Source of the DNA: Abelmoschus esculentus
Lineage: Eukaryota > Streptophyta > Magnoliopsida > Malvales > Malvaceae
Direction: 5' to 3'
Assembly: GCA_035048815.1 (NCBI GenBank)
Contig: JAUCBN010000014.1
Location: 17,591,501 to 17,655,500 of the forward strand
Length of the DNA: 64,000 nucleotides
Shown here: positions 48,031 through 59,106 of the stretch, one piece after another
Position numbering within the stretch: position 1 is the first letter of the stretch
Layout: every line of letters begins with the position of its first letter
Translations under genes and position numbers: made by a program
The notes under the pieces: generated by a model
The model's database searches: none
Seen by the model: only the letters and a program-made list of their open reading frames with translations
What the model was told of the DNA's origin: nothing

Positions 48031-48962
48031 CTAGCCGAAATTGATTCCTTGTGCCAGCGGCAACTCGTTCCCGTAATTGATTGTGCTGCCAAAGACATCA
48101 AACAAATAGTTCACTGGAAATGTTAACAAAGAATATCAAACATGGACAGAAACCAGACTTTAGAAACAAACCAGTGAACCACAACACTGAAAAACAATTA
48201 AACGAGGATATGGAGTTCAAAATCACAATTTACCATGTTGAGCGTCGCATATATTGTTTCCAAGAGTCACTGCCAGCTTCACGACCTCCTCCTGTAGCCT
48301 TTTCACCACCAAAAGCACCACCTATTTCAGCCCCATTTGTAGGAATGTTCACATTAACAATACCAGTATCACTTCCTTGTGGCCTGCTCACGAAATTATG
48401 CGAGAAGCATGATTTGTATATTATAATTCCATAGCTATATGAATTACCGATCTAAAGTTTCGTGTTAGTGAGTATATGAACAAGAAAAAACAATGATTTT
48501 GAATATAAGTAGAAACTGAAGAATTTATTGATTAACAAAACACCGGGTAGAGAGACTCACCCAATCCATTTGAAAATGTATTCAGGTTTACGAGTGAAGA
48601 TGGAACTGCTCAATCCTTGAGGAACAGAGTTGTTTATTTCAATTGCTTCTTTCAAAGTCTGAAAAATTAGTCAAAGTATCAGACGGCAGCTCATTGCATA
48701 ACACTAAAACATAGACTGGGTCGGAAGGTCTCCTATGAAGATGGGTGAATGAGGAAATTTCGAAAGACAAGGCTACCTTAAATTTCATGACATAAAGGAC
48801 TGGTGCAAACAACTCTTCTTTAACAACGTCGGCATTTGGAGAAATCTCAACAATTGTAGGCTGCACAAAGTTCCCCTCGGACTCTATTATATCGCCACCG
48901 GTAAGAATCTTTCCCCCCTGGGAAGCATCACAAGATGGGATAAAGCTAGAACAGCAAAAATA

Positions 48963-49001
<39 letters not shown>

Positions 49002-52000
49002 AACAACAACAACAACAACAACTGAAATTCTGACCAAGTCGGCACATAAAACTTCATACGGCAATGCTACGCATAGAGTTTCAAGAATACCTCCTAATAC
49101 TTTTGAAGTCAACAGACAAGAATAGGAGAGAGTCCATTACTCCCAAAAAAGTTATGTGAAAGACTGGGCCAATGAATTCATCAAAAATTAGACCCGAGAT
49201 TTAAGTCATTTAACTCTTTACCAACACTCAAATTATTTTATAGAAGATGGTTGAAGACATAGACATAGGTAGAACAAGGCTTAAGAGTGAGACTACAAAT
49301 AAATAAAGAACACACCTGGGATTTGATTATCTCTATTCCTTTCTCAAAGTTCTTCCTTGAAGTAGGAGTATGAAGTGGCCCAAGCAAGGTACCCTTTTCT
49401 AATGGGTCCCCTATCTTAACTTGTTTGTACACATCAAGTAGCTGGTCAACTACAGTCTGATATATATTTTCATGAACAAGCTTCAATACAAACAAACAAA
49501 AGTCTCATCAGAAAATTTCTTGGCAGGTTTCATACTATACACACTTCAAAACTCAGAAGACAAATCACGAAAATAACAAATACCAATCTACGGCATGTGG
49601 TACAGCGCTGACCAGCAGTACCAACTGCAGCAAATAGTACAGACCGAACAGCTAACGGTACGTCGGCATCATCCATGACAATGATTGCATTGTTTCCACT
49701 TAGTTCAAGCAAGCATTTACCAAATCTCTCATTTACTGTTTGTTGTACTTTTAAACCCACCTGCAGTTAGAATGTGAAATATAAATTAAAAGCTTGGTGT
49801 ATCGGAAGTGTTCCTTTATCTAATAGATGGGAAGATAAAGGTTCTTGTTAATTAATAAGCAAAAAGATCAGATTTGAAATATTTCTTCGATTAGTATGCC
49901 GTAGTTTTTTACCTTCTTCAACAAGAATATACAATATCCTACCCCATCATTCCAAATATAATAAGTAATAACATAATCGTATCAAATAGGCACAGGATAG
50001 AAGTACCTTCGAACTCCCAGTGAATGAAACTAGATGAATGCGTCTATCTTTGGCAATTGCTTCCCCAATTTCAGCACCGCCGCAAAATGATGTGAAAATT
50101 GCACTGGGTAAGTTATTCTTTTCCAAAACTCCAGCCACTAGCTTTGTCATTGCTATTGTGACCAGAGGAGTGGTTGGAGCACCTTTCCTACAATTCATGC
50201 CAGTTTTGAAGGACCAATGTCGTAAGTTAATACATGGAAGAGAACTGAAATCCGTTCAAAGCAAATTATGCTAAAAAGTGGAATTTACAATTCATTAGAA
50301 AACGCATAATGGAGACACTAAGAATATATATCAGCTGAAGGATTCAAATATCCCCCCAAATGGAAACATGATAATTGAGAAAACATTGACATCAAGCCTT
50401 ACCAAACAACACAGTTTCCACACACGAGTGCGATGCAGGCATTCCATCCTACACAATGCAGAAATTGTAAATAGAACACCTATCAATTGTCTAAAATGGT
50501 GGTCCATAAATATGAATCCAAATGAATAAATCCGTGAAGTAACGGAATTAAGCACAATAGAAAGCATGACAGAGTTATTATAGTATCAGTTCTGTGACAA
50601 ATGTTTAAGCCTCTCTGCAGCAAAAATACCAAGTTTATATATAAATGAAATGCAACTTACCAAGAACAGCACATGGGAAGTTAAATGCTGTAATTACACC
50701 AACAATTCCAAGGGGATTCCACATCTGTTCCCAGAATACAGGAGCAAAATGTTAATTTCCTTCTAAGACTTAATATAGGAATCCAGGTTAATAGTGTTTA
50801 AACCAGTAGCTCACCTCCAACATCATGTGGTTTGGACCTGTTAGCAACAGAAACAGACATTTTAGAATGAATTCCTACAATCTACATCTACACGCATACA
50901 ATATAAATGATATTTAATATCAAATCTACAATGATGACGGTAGTTATAGATAAGAAAAGGCCAGCAGCAGTAAACATGCAAATATAAACATTCCGGCAAA
51001 AGTTTCAAACTTTAATTCATCACAAGTTCATAAACAGAATTCAAGTCATTCAGAAACTAATCACAAGAGGATGTACAAAGTAATGGTGACTATTGGACTT
51101 GTGCACTTACGTTCTGAAGGTATTACCGATCCATTCAATTGCCGGCTCAACCCCACGGCAAAGTCACACATGTCGATGATTTCCTATAAGATTAGGATTA
51201 AATGGTTATAAAGATAAAGAAACTACATATATAACTAGTGTATTTGTCATGCAATTCTACTTCTACAGATTTGTACAAAGAACCAGTAAAACAACAGAAT
51301 AGATTCACTCAATAAAAAAACAATTATAGGAATATTATATCACGAAAGTTAATGTGGGACAGCATTAGATCGACAACAAAAAACACATAAGATAAGGAAT
51401 ACTAAAAATGTTCCACCTGTGATTCGTGAAAATTTTCATGATATCCAAGGATAGTGGAAATATCAAAGAGACGAAAGTATTAGCTGTAAAAGAGAAATAT
51501 CTTAAAATAATACTGTTACAAGAATTGACCAATTCAAACCATGTAGAGTGAAACCCTTAAGTCTAGAAGCAATGTCTTCTTGCTGCATTATTTTGACTAT
51601 TAATAAACAAATTTTATTTTATTTTACCCCGGAAAATAGATATTGACAGATTCCTGATACAAAGTACCTCTTGATTCATATGAAGATTCAAGAATTATTT
51701 AAACTAACTCAACCAAATGCTACATGTCTAGAGAATCCATAACCTCTAACATGTTGTCAATATGGTCCACCTTATAACATATTATATGCAGAGAATCAAC
51801 GTAATAACAGTGGCAGAGCTGCATAACATACTTGAACTTCCCCAATTCCTTCAGGAAGAATTTTTCCCATCTCAAGAGAGACAATGCGGCCAAGTTGCAG
51901 TAGTTTGGATCTTAATGCATCACCTATTTGACGAACTATGTCGCCTCTCTTAGGGGCTGGAACCTGAAACAGTAAAATACAACATAAAAGGTTCAGAGAA

Positions 52001-52689
52001 GTAAAAGTGGCATCAAGAAATGTAAAATTCCATCGAATTGTAGAGCACTGCATCTGTCCATCTTACTTGCATCCAAATCTTAGCAGCTTCACTGCAAGCT
52101 TGCATCCCTTCCTCGTAATCTTGTATGGAACCCTCAATGACTTCTGCGATTTTCTGCAAAAGGAACACAAAAATTATACAACTTTATAAGAGTGACGATA
52201 TTAATAGTTTCCAAATGCATGGACCAAGTAGTTTTGACACACAATAACTATCATTTGTGTCTGTAAAACATTACTATTCTCTGAAAATGCAATAGCAAAA
52301 ATAAGAGAAAACCAGCAACATGTAAGTAAAGGATAAAAGAATCTCAACTATTTAAGGCAGTAGGCGTGAGTTATTGTCACAAATTGAAAATAAGTATACC
52401 GTCACTTGGTTTATTATGTTAATGGTTTTTCAAATTTTATATATACTAGTTTGCACAGGGAGAAATCCATCAATCATGATTCATGATCAGTCTCACTCCA
52501 CATAATTAATAATAGAACCATTTTGCATGAATAAAACATTCATGAAATAAGAACCTGATTATTAGCAGGATTATCAGTAGAAATCGTAGGGCCACTTGCT
52601 TTCCAGGTGCCATTCACAAAACAGCCCAAATTGCTAGAACCCAATCCGATCTCACTTAAGAACTCGTAATCTTTCCTTGAAAACCCCAT
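48031..52689 (-). CDS. ALDH7B4: aldehyde dehydrogenase family 7 (antiquitin), ALDH7B4, 508 aa
   Basis: Fourteen exons: 52689-52555, 52153-52067, 51963-51832, 51183-51111, 50837-50815, 50724-50661, 50448-50403, 50187-50007, 49760-49584, 49480-49316, 48917-48777, 48658-48561, 48383-48234 and 48085-48031. Phases close to 508 codons plus stop, the exact length I recall for ALDH7B4. The enzyme oxidises aldehydes (including alpha-aminoadipic semialdehyde of lysine breakdown and lipid aldehydes) with NAD and is induced by drought and salt. Catalytic Glu266 (LLELSGNNA) and Cys300 (TAGQRCTTCRRL) are present, as are VITAFNFPCAVLGWNACIAL, VSFTGSSKVG and GGAFGGEKATGGGREAGS. Two very short exons (23 and 46 nt) are needed for a complete protein. 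Confidence 0.96.
48964..49022. repeat. poly(A)37 followed by (CAA)7 in an ALDH7B4 intron
   Basis: A run of about 37 A joined directly to about seven CAA units, in the intron between exons 10 and 11. I see no retroelement body next to it, so it is best called a compound microsatellite. Confidence 0.85.
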
Positions 52690-53713
52690 CTCTGCAACTA
52701 CATACACACATACGAAAAGGGAAAAAAAACTTTCTTCAAAATCCAACCGAAATACAACCCAGAAAACAAAGTACAAAGGTAAGATTTTTCAGACACCCTT
52801 TTGGTAATTCATCACGAATTTGGTCTTTTTTACCTTGCTTTCTCAGTGTTTTTTCTTGATTACCAAACAGAAGGGAGAAGGTAAAAGGTAAAATGTTGAA
52901 GCTAAAGAAGGAAAATGGTGAATGCGGAAATGAAGAGAGAGAGACGGGTTGGTGAAGAAAAGGGCAGATACAGATACAGATACAGATACAGATACAGATA
53001 CTGAGGTTTAGGCCTATGATTCGAAGAGAAACGTGACGTATGGGGGATGTACAGATGAAATTTATAATTAATTTTATCCATATTTATCCTATCCGTAATA
53101 GATCAGATCATACTTTGTTTCAAATAACAATAATGGATCATACTTGAATGTTCTGTCTTATTGATGACCTGGCTCTGCCTCATCTGCATGCAAATCTGGA
53201 TCATTTTTTCCCCTTTATTTGTAATGGACATATGCATCTGATCTGATAAATTTTATTCTTTTTAGTTGCAATGATTTTATTTTCTTTTTGGTTTCATGCG
53301 GTGATTTCGTTAAATTATTTTTCTTCTTTTTGCATGCGTGTCGGAATCTTTATCCAGGAGTGCCGCACAGCCAAAAATTTTATATAAATAAGACACATAA
53401 TTCAAATTCGAAGAGTTGCGACTTAACTTGATTTGATGGAGTTTATTTCTCATGATTGTGATTGATGGTTAAATTCATAGACAAAGTTCCATATCCAGTT
53501 GTCTGCAACATTTGTTTTCAAACTGGAAAATGAAGAAAATAAAAGCAAGAAGGAATCTACTGTATATATTTGATATTGATTTTGCTTCCATGTTTCTGGA
53601 AAAGCATCCCTGAACAACATGATGGTCGAGGGGCAGGGTGTGAAACAGAGGAAATCCACCACCTTGACATCAGTGGTACTACGTTTACGGTCTCTTGGGT
53701 ACGCTCTTGCATT
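52690..53713. other. ALDH7B4 leader/promoter and degraded 3' part of the glyoxalase remnant
   Basis: It holds the ALDH7B4 leader and promoter, including a (CAGATA)6 hexamer run (52965-53000), then AT-rich sequence. The minus-strand frame at 53450-53662 lies downstream of the broken glyoxalase exon and may be its decayed tail, but I could not match it to the family. Confidence 0.45.
52965..53000. repeat. (CAGATA)6 hexamer repeat upstream of ALDH7B4
   Basis: Six perfect CAGATA units about 275 bp upstream of the ALDH7B4 start codon, in its probable leader or promoter. Confidence 0.9.
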
Positions 53714-54155
53714 TTAATCTGTGAACGCCTCCGGGCCGTGGATTAACAGTTGCTCCACGCAGATACCTCCTTTTACCACCATGGCTAGAACATTCTCTAT
53801 TCCCGTCTCCTTCAGCTTCTTCTCCACTACCCCCATGGTCTCACACTGACCAGAGTAATAAATGGATTCGTCAGACAAGCTGCAAAGTTGCATCGGCCAT
53901 GGTTATCCTGGATAAATTTGAAATGAAATCATCTTCTTCCTCGTAACAGTCTCAATTAGTTGAGAAAATTATTTTAGGGTGAACACACCACAAACATATA
54001 ATAACAACACAGGATACAGGGTGAATACACTCGGTAAAATAATACAAATCTGCCACTGTCGCAACACGCACACCGAAAAGATAAAATAATACAGATATCA
54101 GTATTTGTATATTTATCAAATATATTTCATGATACAGGTTCGACATAAAAAAAAA

Positions 54156-56240
54156 CTCAACCCCAATCCCTATGTTTACCATCAATTAAAAATAAATTAT
54201 ATCCTACGTTTACCACCAATTATAAACAAATTATATATTAACTTAATAAAACCATAAATCATAAACAATACATTTACCACCAATTAAAAATCAATTCTAC
54301 ATTAATAAAATAAACCCTAAACCCTACTTTTACCCCCCATTAAAAAATATATATTAATTTCATAAACCCTAAACCCTACGTTTACCACCAATTAAAAATA
54401 AATTATATATTAAATTAAAAAAGCCTTAAACCCTAAACCCTAAATTTACCCCAATTGAAAATAAATTATATATTAATTTAATAAAACCCTAAACCCTACG
54501 TTTATCAACAATTAAAAATCAATTATACATTAATTTATTAAAACCTTAAACCCTTAAACCCTAAACCCTAATTAAAAATAAATTATATATTAATTTAATA
54601 AAACCCTAAACCCTAAACCTTAAACCCTACGTTTACCACCAATTAAAAATCAATTATATATTAATTTAATAAAACCCTAAACCCTAAACCCTACATTTAC
54701 CCCAATTAAAAATAAATTATATATTAATTTAATAAAACCCTAAACCCTACGTTTATCAACAATTAAAAAACAATTATACATTAATTTATTAGAACCCTAA
54801 ACCCTAAATCCTATGTTTACCCCCAATTAAAAATAAATTATATATTCATTTAATATAACCCTAAACCCTAAAACCGTAAACCCTAAGTTTACCCCAATTA
54901 AAAATAAAATATATTAATTAAAAAACCCTAAACCCTACGTTTACCACTAATTAAAAATCAAATATACGATAATTTAATAAAACCCTAAACCCTAAACCCT
55001 GAACCCTGAACCCTGAACCCTGAACCCTGAACCATAAACCATAAACCATAAACCATAAACCATAAACCATAAACCATAAACCATAAACCATAAACCATAA
55101 ACCATAAACCATAAACCATAAACCATAAACCATAAACCATAAACCATAAACCATAAACCATACGTTTACCCCAATTAAAAATAAAATATATTAATTAAAA
55201 AACCCTAAACCCTAGGTTTACCACTAATTAAAAATCAAATATACGTTAATTTAATAAAACCCTAAACCCTAGGTTTATCCCAATTAAAAATCAATTATAT
55301 ATTAATTTAATAAAACCGTAAACCCTACATTTACCCCCAACTAGAAATAAATTATATATTAATTTAATAAAACCCTAAACCCTACGTTTACCCTAAACCC
55401 AAAACCCAAAACCCTATGTTTACCCCCAATTAAAAATAAATTATATATTAATTTAATAAAACCCTAAACCCTAGGTTTACCACCAATTAAAAATCAATTA
55501 TGCATTAATTTAATAAAACCCTAAACCCTACATTTACCCCAATTAAAAATAATTATATATTAATTTAATAAAACCCTAAACCCTAATTAAAATAAATTAT
55601 ATATTAATTTAATAAAACCCTAAACCCTACATTTACCCCAATTAAAAATAAATTATATATTAATTTAATAAAACCTTAAACCCTAAACCCTAAACTCTAC
55701 GTTTACCACCAATTAAAAATAAATTATAAATTAATATAATAAAACCCTAAACCATACAATTATCTCCGATTAAAAATAAATTATATATTAATTTAATAAA
55801 ACCATAAACCCTATAATTACAACCAATTAAAAATAATTTATATATTAATTTAATAAAACCCTAAACCTTAAACCCTACATTTACCACCAATTAAAAATAA
55901 AATATATATTAATTTAATAAAACCCTAAACCCTAAATTTACCACCAATTAAAAAAATTATATATTAATTTAATAAAACCCTAAACCCTACATTTACCACC
56001 AATTAAAAATAAAAAATATATATAATAATTTAATAAAACCCTGAACTGAACCTAAACCCTAAACATATGTTATATAGCTATTTAATAACACCCCGCACCC
56101 CACACAGATAGTTACCACTAATTTAAAAATATATTATATATCTATTTAACAAAACCCTATACCCTATATCCTAAAACCAATGGTTTCCTCAATTTAAAAA
56201 ATATTATATTTATTTAATAAAACCTTAAATCCTAACCCCA
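54156..56240. repeat. telomere-like compound satellite array (about 2.1 kb)
   Basis: Roughly thirty degenerate monomers follow head to tail. The consensus has two parts. The first is a variable number of CCCTAAA heptamers (the plant telomere repeat). The second is an AT-rich spacer of about 45-50 bp, starting CGTTTACCACCAATTAAAAA and continuing TAAATTATATATTAATTTAATAAAA. The monomer is about 57-75 bp depending on heptamer number. Orientation is uniform. The open frame on the minus strand at 54951-55154 is an artefact of heptamer repeats (seven bases gives no stop in one frame cycle). The monomer count is estimated by eye. Confidence 0.93.
54983..55162. repeat. phase-locked heptamer runs: CCCTAAA x2, CCCTGAA x5, CCATAAA x18
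   Basis: Within the satellite, consecutive heptamers stay in the same register while the unit changes by one base at a time. There are two CCCTAAA (54983-54996), five CCCTGAA (54997-55031), then eighteen CCATAAA (55032-55157) and a final CCATA. Confidence 0.95.
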
Positions 56241-56296
56241 AATGATGGTCATTTAGATTCATGCATCAAACTCTGCTACCGATGAAAAAAACTTAC

Positions 56297-57898
56297 GAGG
56301 CTATCAGCATGCAGGTGATCCCAAGAAGTTGAAGTTTCTTTCTTTCAATGTAGTTTTGTGAGATACAGTGTGTCGGGTCCAACTTATATTCTTCAGATAC
56401 CTGAAACCAAGATGGAACTTGCTTAGAACATTTGTATGGGAAAAAATAAAAGAATTATTTCATTAAATATCCATTATAAACAGTAAAAAATATACCAACT
56501 AGCAAACAATTTCTCATGAACTCCTGACCGAACATTTTAAGCGATCAAATAAGTAGCTGAACTAGTCCCCACCAAGTCAATCAACCAAAATTGCTCTCAT
56601 GCCTTGAGTGATATCTTGCTGTGTCTTCTCCATAAAATTCTCGAACAAGCTGAAGAAATTAAGAGATTACCTCAAATGCATAAGGTTAAAAGTTCTTGCC
56701 AATAAGAAGACGGTAGAAAGTAATGAAAGTTCCACCTGTTCACTCCCTGACAGGAGTAGAAATTCAGAAAAGTGAGATCACTAATGTTATGGTCAGGAAA
56801 TAAGTAATTGCACTCACAGCATATTCGAATTTAGAATATAAAAGTATAACATTTGAACTGTACCCTAAAAAGAGAATGAACAATATAACATAGATACGGA
56901 GTTAGCCAGCATCCCAACTTTTTGAAAAGAATTATAAGTCATCAACTCCAGCAATCAGTTTTCATTATTTAAAAAGGACTTCGGCTTTTTGTGTAAGAAG
57001 ATGCAGATTCACTCACTAGGAAGTGCTTCTTTTTGGGAGTTCTATTTGAATTAAACTAAAGTTCAGCTGAAATTATGGCTGATACATATTATATGTGGAG
57101 ACACGGAAAGGAAGCTCTAAAGATTATATGTTTCAAATGCAGGGAGTTGATAACTAGTCTTTTTTCATGTGTATCAAATAGCTGGACAGCTCTCAATCAA
57201 TTTTAATTTGTTCACACCTGTATTTCTTACATATTCGAGTCGATTGAGCACAGAAGCAACTAGGTCTCAAATAAGCAAAGCTTAAGTAAAGCACTCCAAG
57301 TCACATAATTAGATTGAGCTTGAGCTAGAGGTAGTTACTCATGTTATTGATTTTGCAAGTTTAGGAAATGAAATTCATTAGCTCCTTAGTCGATGAAAAT
57401 GGATAAAAATGGGTGCTGGGAACAAGAAATCAGCAAACATAAGATGACATCTATAGCACATACCTCGGCAACACGCAAGTTGTTAAAGATTTCATGGGCA
57501 TAGAGGCTGCACAATTGAGGGTCCTTATCTGAATCAAGGTCTTTAAAGTCTAGGTCACTAGAGACTGTTGACGTCCCAGAAAAGCTAGCCTTCTCTACTG
57601 TAACCATTTCAAAACAAAATATACAAGCATATGTTAACCTATATATGTCCAGATTAGAACCATTACCAACACGAGAAAGCAAACTATGTTGCTGTAAATT
57701 TGGTTCTGCAATCACGATAAAACACATTGCTTGCTAACCATTTCTTAGAGGACTTTGCGGTTGTAAAGGTGTTGTGGAATTTTGATCTGCAAGCCGTTCA
57801 TAATGTACGCCCTCATCCTTTATGCTTATGCTATCTAACAGAAGTCTATCATCTTCTCTAACATTAACGTGCCTTTCGAGCCTGCTTAGTGCCTTAGA
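56297..57898 (-). pseudogene. A-type cyclin (CYCA-like) remnant
   Basis: Four exon-like blocks on the minus strand in gene order. Block 1 (57898-57739) reads KALSRLERHVNVREDDRLLL and DEGVHYERLADQ. Block 2 (57597-57464) joins it in phase and contains DLDSDKDPQLCSLYAHEIFN and NLRVAE, typical of the region before the cyclin box. Block 3 (about 56649-56565) contains NFMEKTQQDITQGMRAILVD and then TGA in place of the conserved Trp of the MRAILVDW motif. Block 4 (56400-56297) starts EEYKL and ends YIERKKLQLLGITCMLIAS, but has lost 29 bp plus one further base relative to the copy at 58296-58429. The rest of the cyclin box is missing; satellite begins about 55 bp beyond. It cannot encode a working cyclin. 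Confidence 0.85.
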
Positions 57899-58020
57899 CT
57901 GGAAGTGTCAAAATCATAAATAAGTAACAGTCCTTATTGTGCTTTTTACAATTGTGCAATAAAAATATCCAGCAACATGGGAAACTAAAACATTAAAATG
58001 CAAATCCATGGACAATATCC

Positions 58021-58148
58021 AAACCATAAACCATACGTTTACTACCAATTAAAAATAAATTATATTAATAAAACCCTAAACCCTAAACCATAGGTTTACT
58101 ACCAATTAAAAATAAATTATATATTAACAAACCCCAAACCCCAAACAA
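58021..58148. repeat. short island of the same telomere-like satellite
   Basis: About two monomers of the 54-56 kb satellite (CCATAAA and CCCTAAA heptamers with the TTTACTACCAATTAAAAATA spacer), lying next to the extra cyclin exon just as the main array lies next to the first copy. Confidence 0.88.
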
Positions 58149-58295
58149 AAACAAAACAATGGTCATTTAGTATCATTGTTGTTCATCTAATTGAAGCACC
58201 TGTTGTATTGGCAGTGCTAAATGCGGACTAGAAATTAGAACTTTATAATGTAAGAAATCATGCATCAAGTTCTGCTACTGATGAAAAAAACTTAC

Positions 58296-58429
58296 GAAGC
58301 TATCAGCATGCAGGTGATCCCAAGAAGTTGAAGTTTCTTTCTTTCAATGTAGTTTTGGGAGCGAAACCAATCAATTATATACACTGTGAGATACAGTGTG
58401 TCGGGAACCAACTTATATTCTTCAGGTAC
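58296..58429 (-). pseudogene. extra copy of a cyclin-A cyclin-box exon
   Basis: This is a full-length version of the exon found truncated at 56297-56400. It encodes VPEEYKLVPDTLYLTVYII, then DWFRSQNYIERKKL and QLLGITCMLIAS, with a GTAAG donor. The usual IDRFLSQ reads IDWFRSQ, and the acceptor AG has become CG. It lies upstream of the other cyclin exons on the minus strand, out of gene order, so it is a duplicate. The flanks (to about 58515 on one side and through the satellite island on the other) are also shared with the first copy. Confidence 0.85.
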
Positions 58430-59106
58430 CGGAAACCAAGATGGAACTTGCTTAGAACATTTGTATGGGAACAAATAAAAGAATTATTTCATTAAATATC
58501 CATTATAAACAGTACATTAGGATGCTTTTTTAGAATTTCTCATTTTTTTCTCATCATAATAAAAAAGAATGAATCTAATTTCGTATTCAGAAAAAAAAGG
58601 GAAAGAAATTAACCAGAAAAGAAATGTGGTTATCCTTGGGATTCATTTCCTTTCTCTTGGGCATATTCTCAGGATTCTCTGATTGCAGAAGATGCATCCC
58701 AATTCCAGTCCAAACAACCTGCACCATAACAAAGAAAATCAACCCAAGATTTCCGGGGAATTTCATCGAACAAATTATACTTGAAAAAAAAAGGGACAAT
58801 CTTTTTCAAGAATTACCAAGCCCCATTAAAATCAAATGACCGAGGCCTCCTTATCGGAACAAACCCAAGAACATTCTGATAAAGATTCATGGATTCCTCA
58901 ACCGATCTACACACAAGCGATATATGGTTCAAAGATTTGAGGTAAAGAAGATTTCCCACACTTTCCTTCCTTTTCTCTTCCTTTCCTTTCCTTTTTTCCC
59001 GAGAAAAACGATTTAAACAACTGTCAACGAATGATACAAATGAATATCTAAAAATGTAGAACAAATTTGAAGATTGCAGAGAATGAAGGATACCGAGAAC
59101 CCACAA

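Larger units (their letters stand above)
53714..58991 (-). pseudogene. glyoxalase I-like (VOC family) gene, broken and split
   Basis: Three exon-like pieces in order on the minus strand. Piece 1 (about 58991-58817) reads NLLYLKSLNHISLVCRSVEE and NVLGFVPIRRPRSFDFNGA but has no ATG in frame. Piece 2 (58718-58614) encodes MHLLQSENPENMPKRKEM and NPKDNHISF. It is 105 nt where 106 are needed, because one base is missing after TTGTTTGG, which shifts the frame. Piece 3 (53845-53714) reads CETMGVVEKKLKETGIENVL, then GGICVEQLLIHGPEAFTD and a stop where the family has HDPDGFMIEICNC. About 4.8 kb of foreign sequence (cyclin remnants and satellite) separates pieces 2 and 3. The missing start, frameshift, altered metal-site region and early stop mark a pseudogene of the plant glyoxalase/VOC family. 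Confidence 0.75.

Noticed and set aside
48964..49022. Poly(A)-(CAA) run as a possible SINE or processed-gene tail
   Set aside because: No element body or target duplication could be seen; directly adjacent sequence is the ALDH7B4 intron and exon.
48639..49112. Long minus-strand frame including poly-Phe and poly-Val
   Set aside because: It is ALDH7B4 exon 11 extended into an intron through the poly(A)/CAA microsatellite.
54951..55154. 67-codon frame of repeated MVYGLWF units
   Set aside because: It is a read-through of the CCATAAA heptamer run on the opposite strand; it has no start context, and seven-base repeats give such frames automatically.
54156..56240. CRISPR-like array
   Set aside because: The repeats are AT-rich, variable and contiguous with no unique spacers, and this is a plant nuclear genome.
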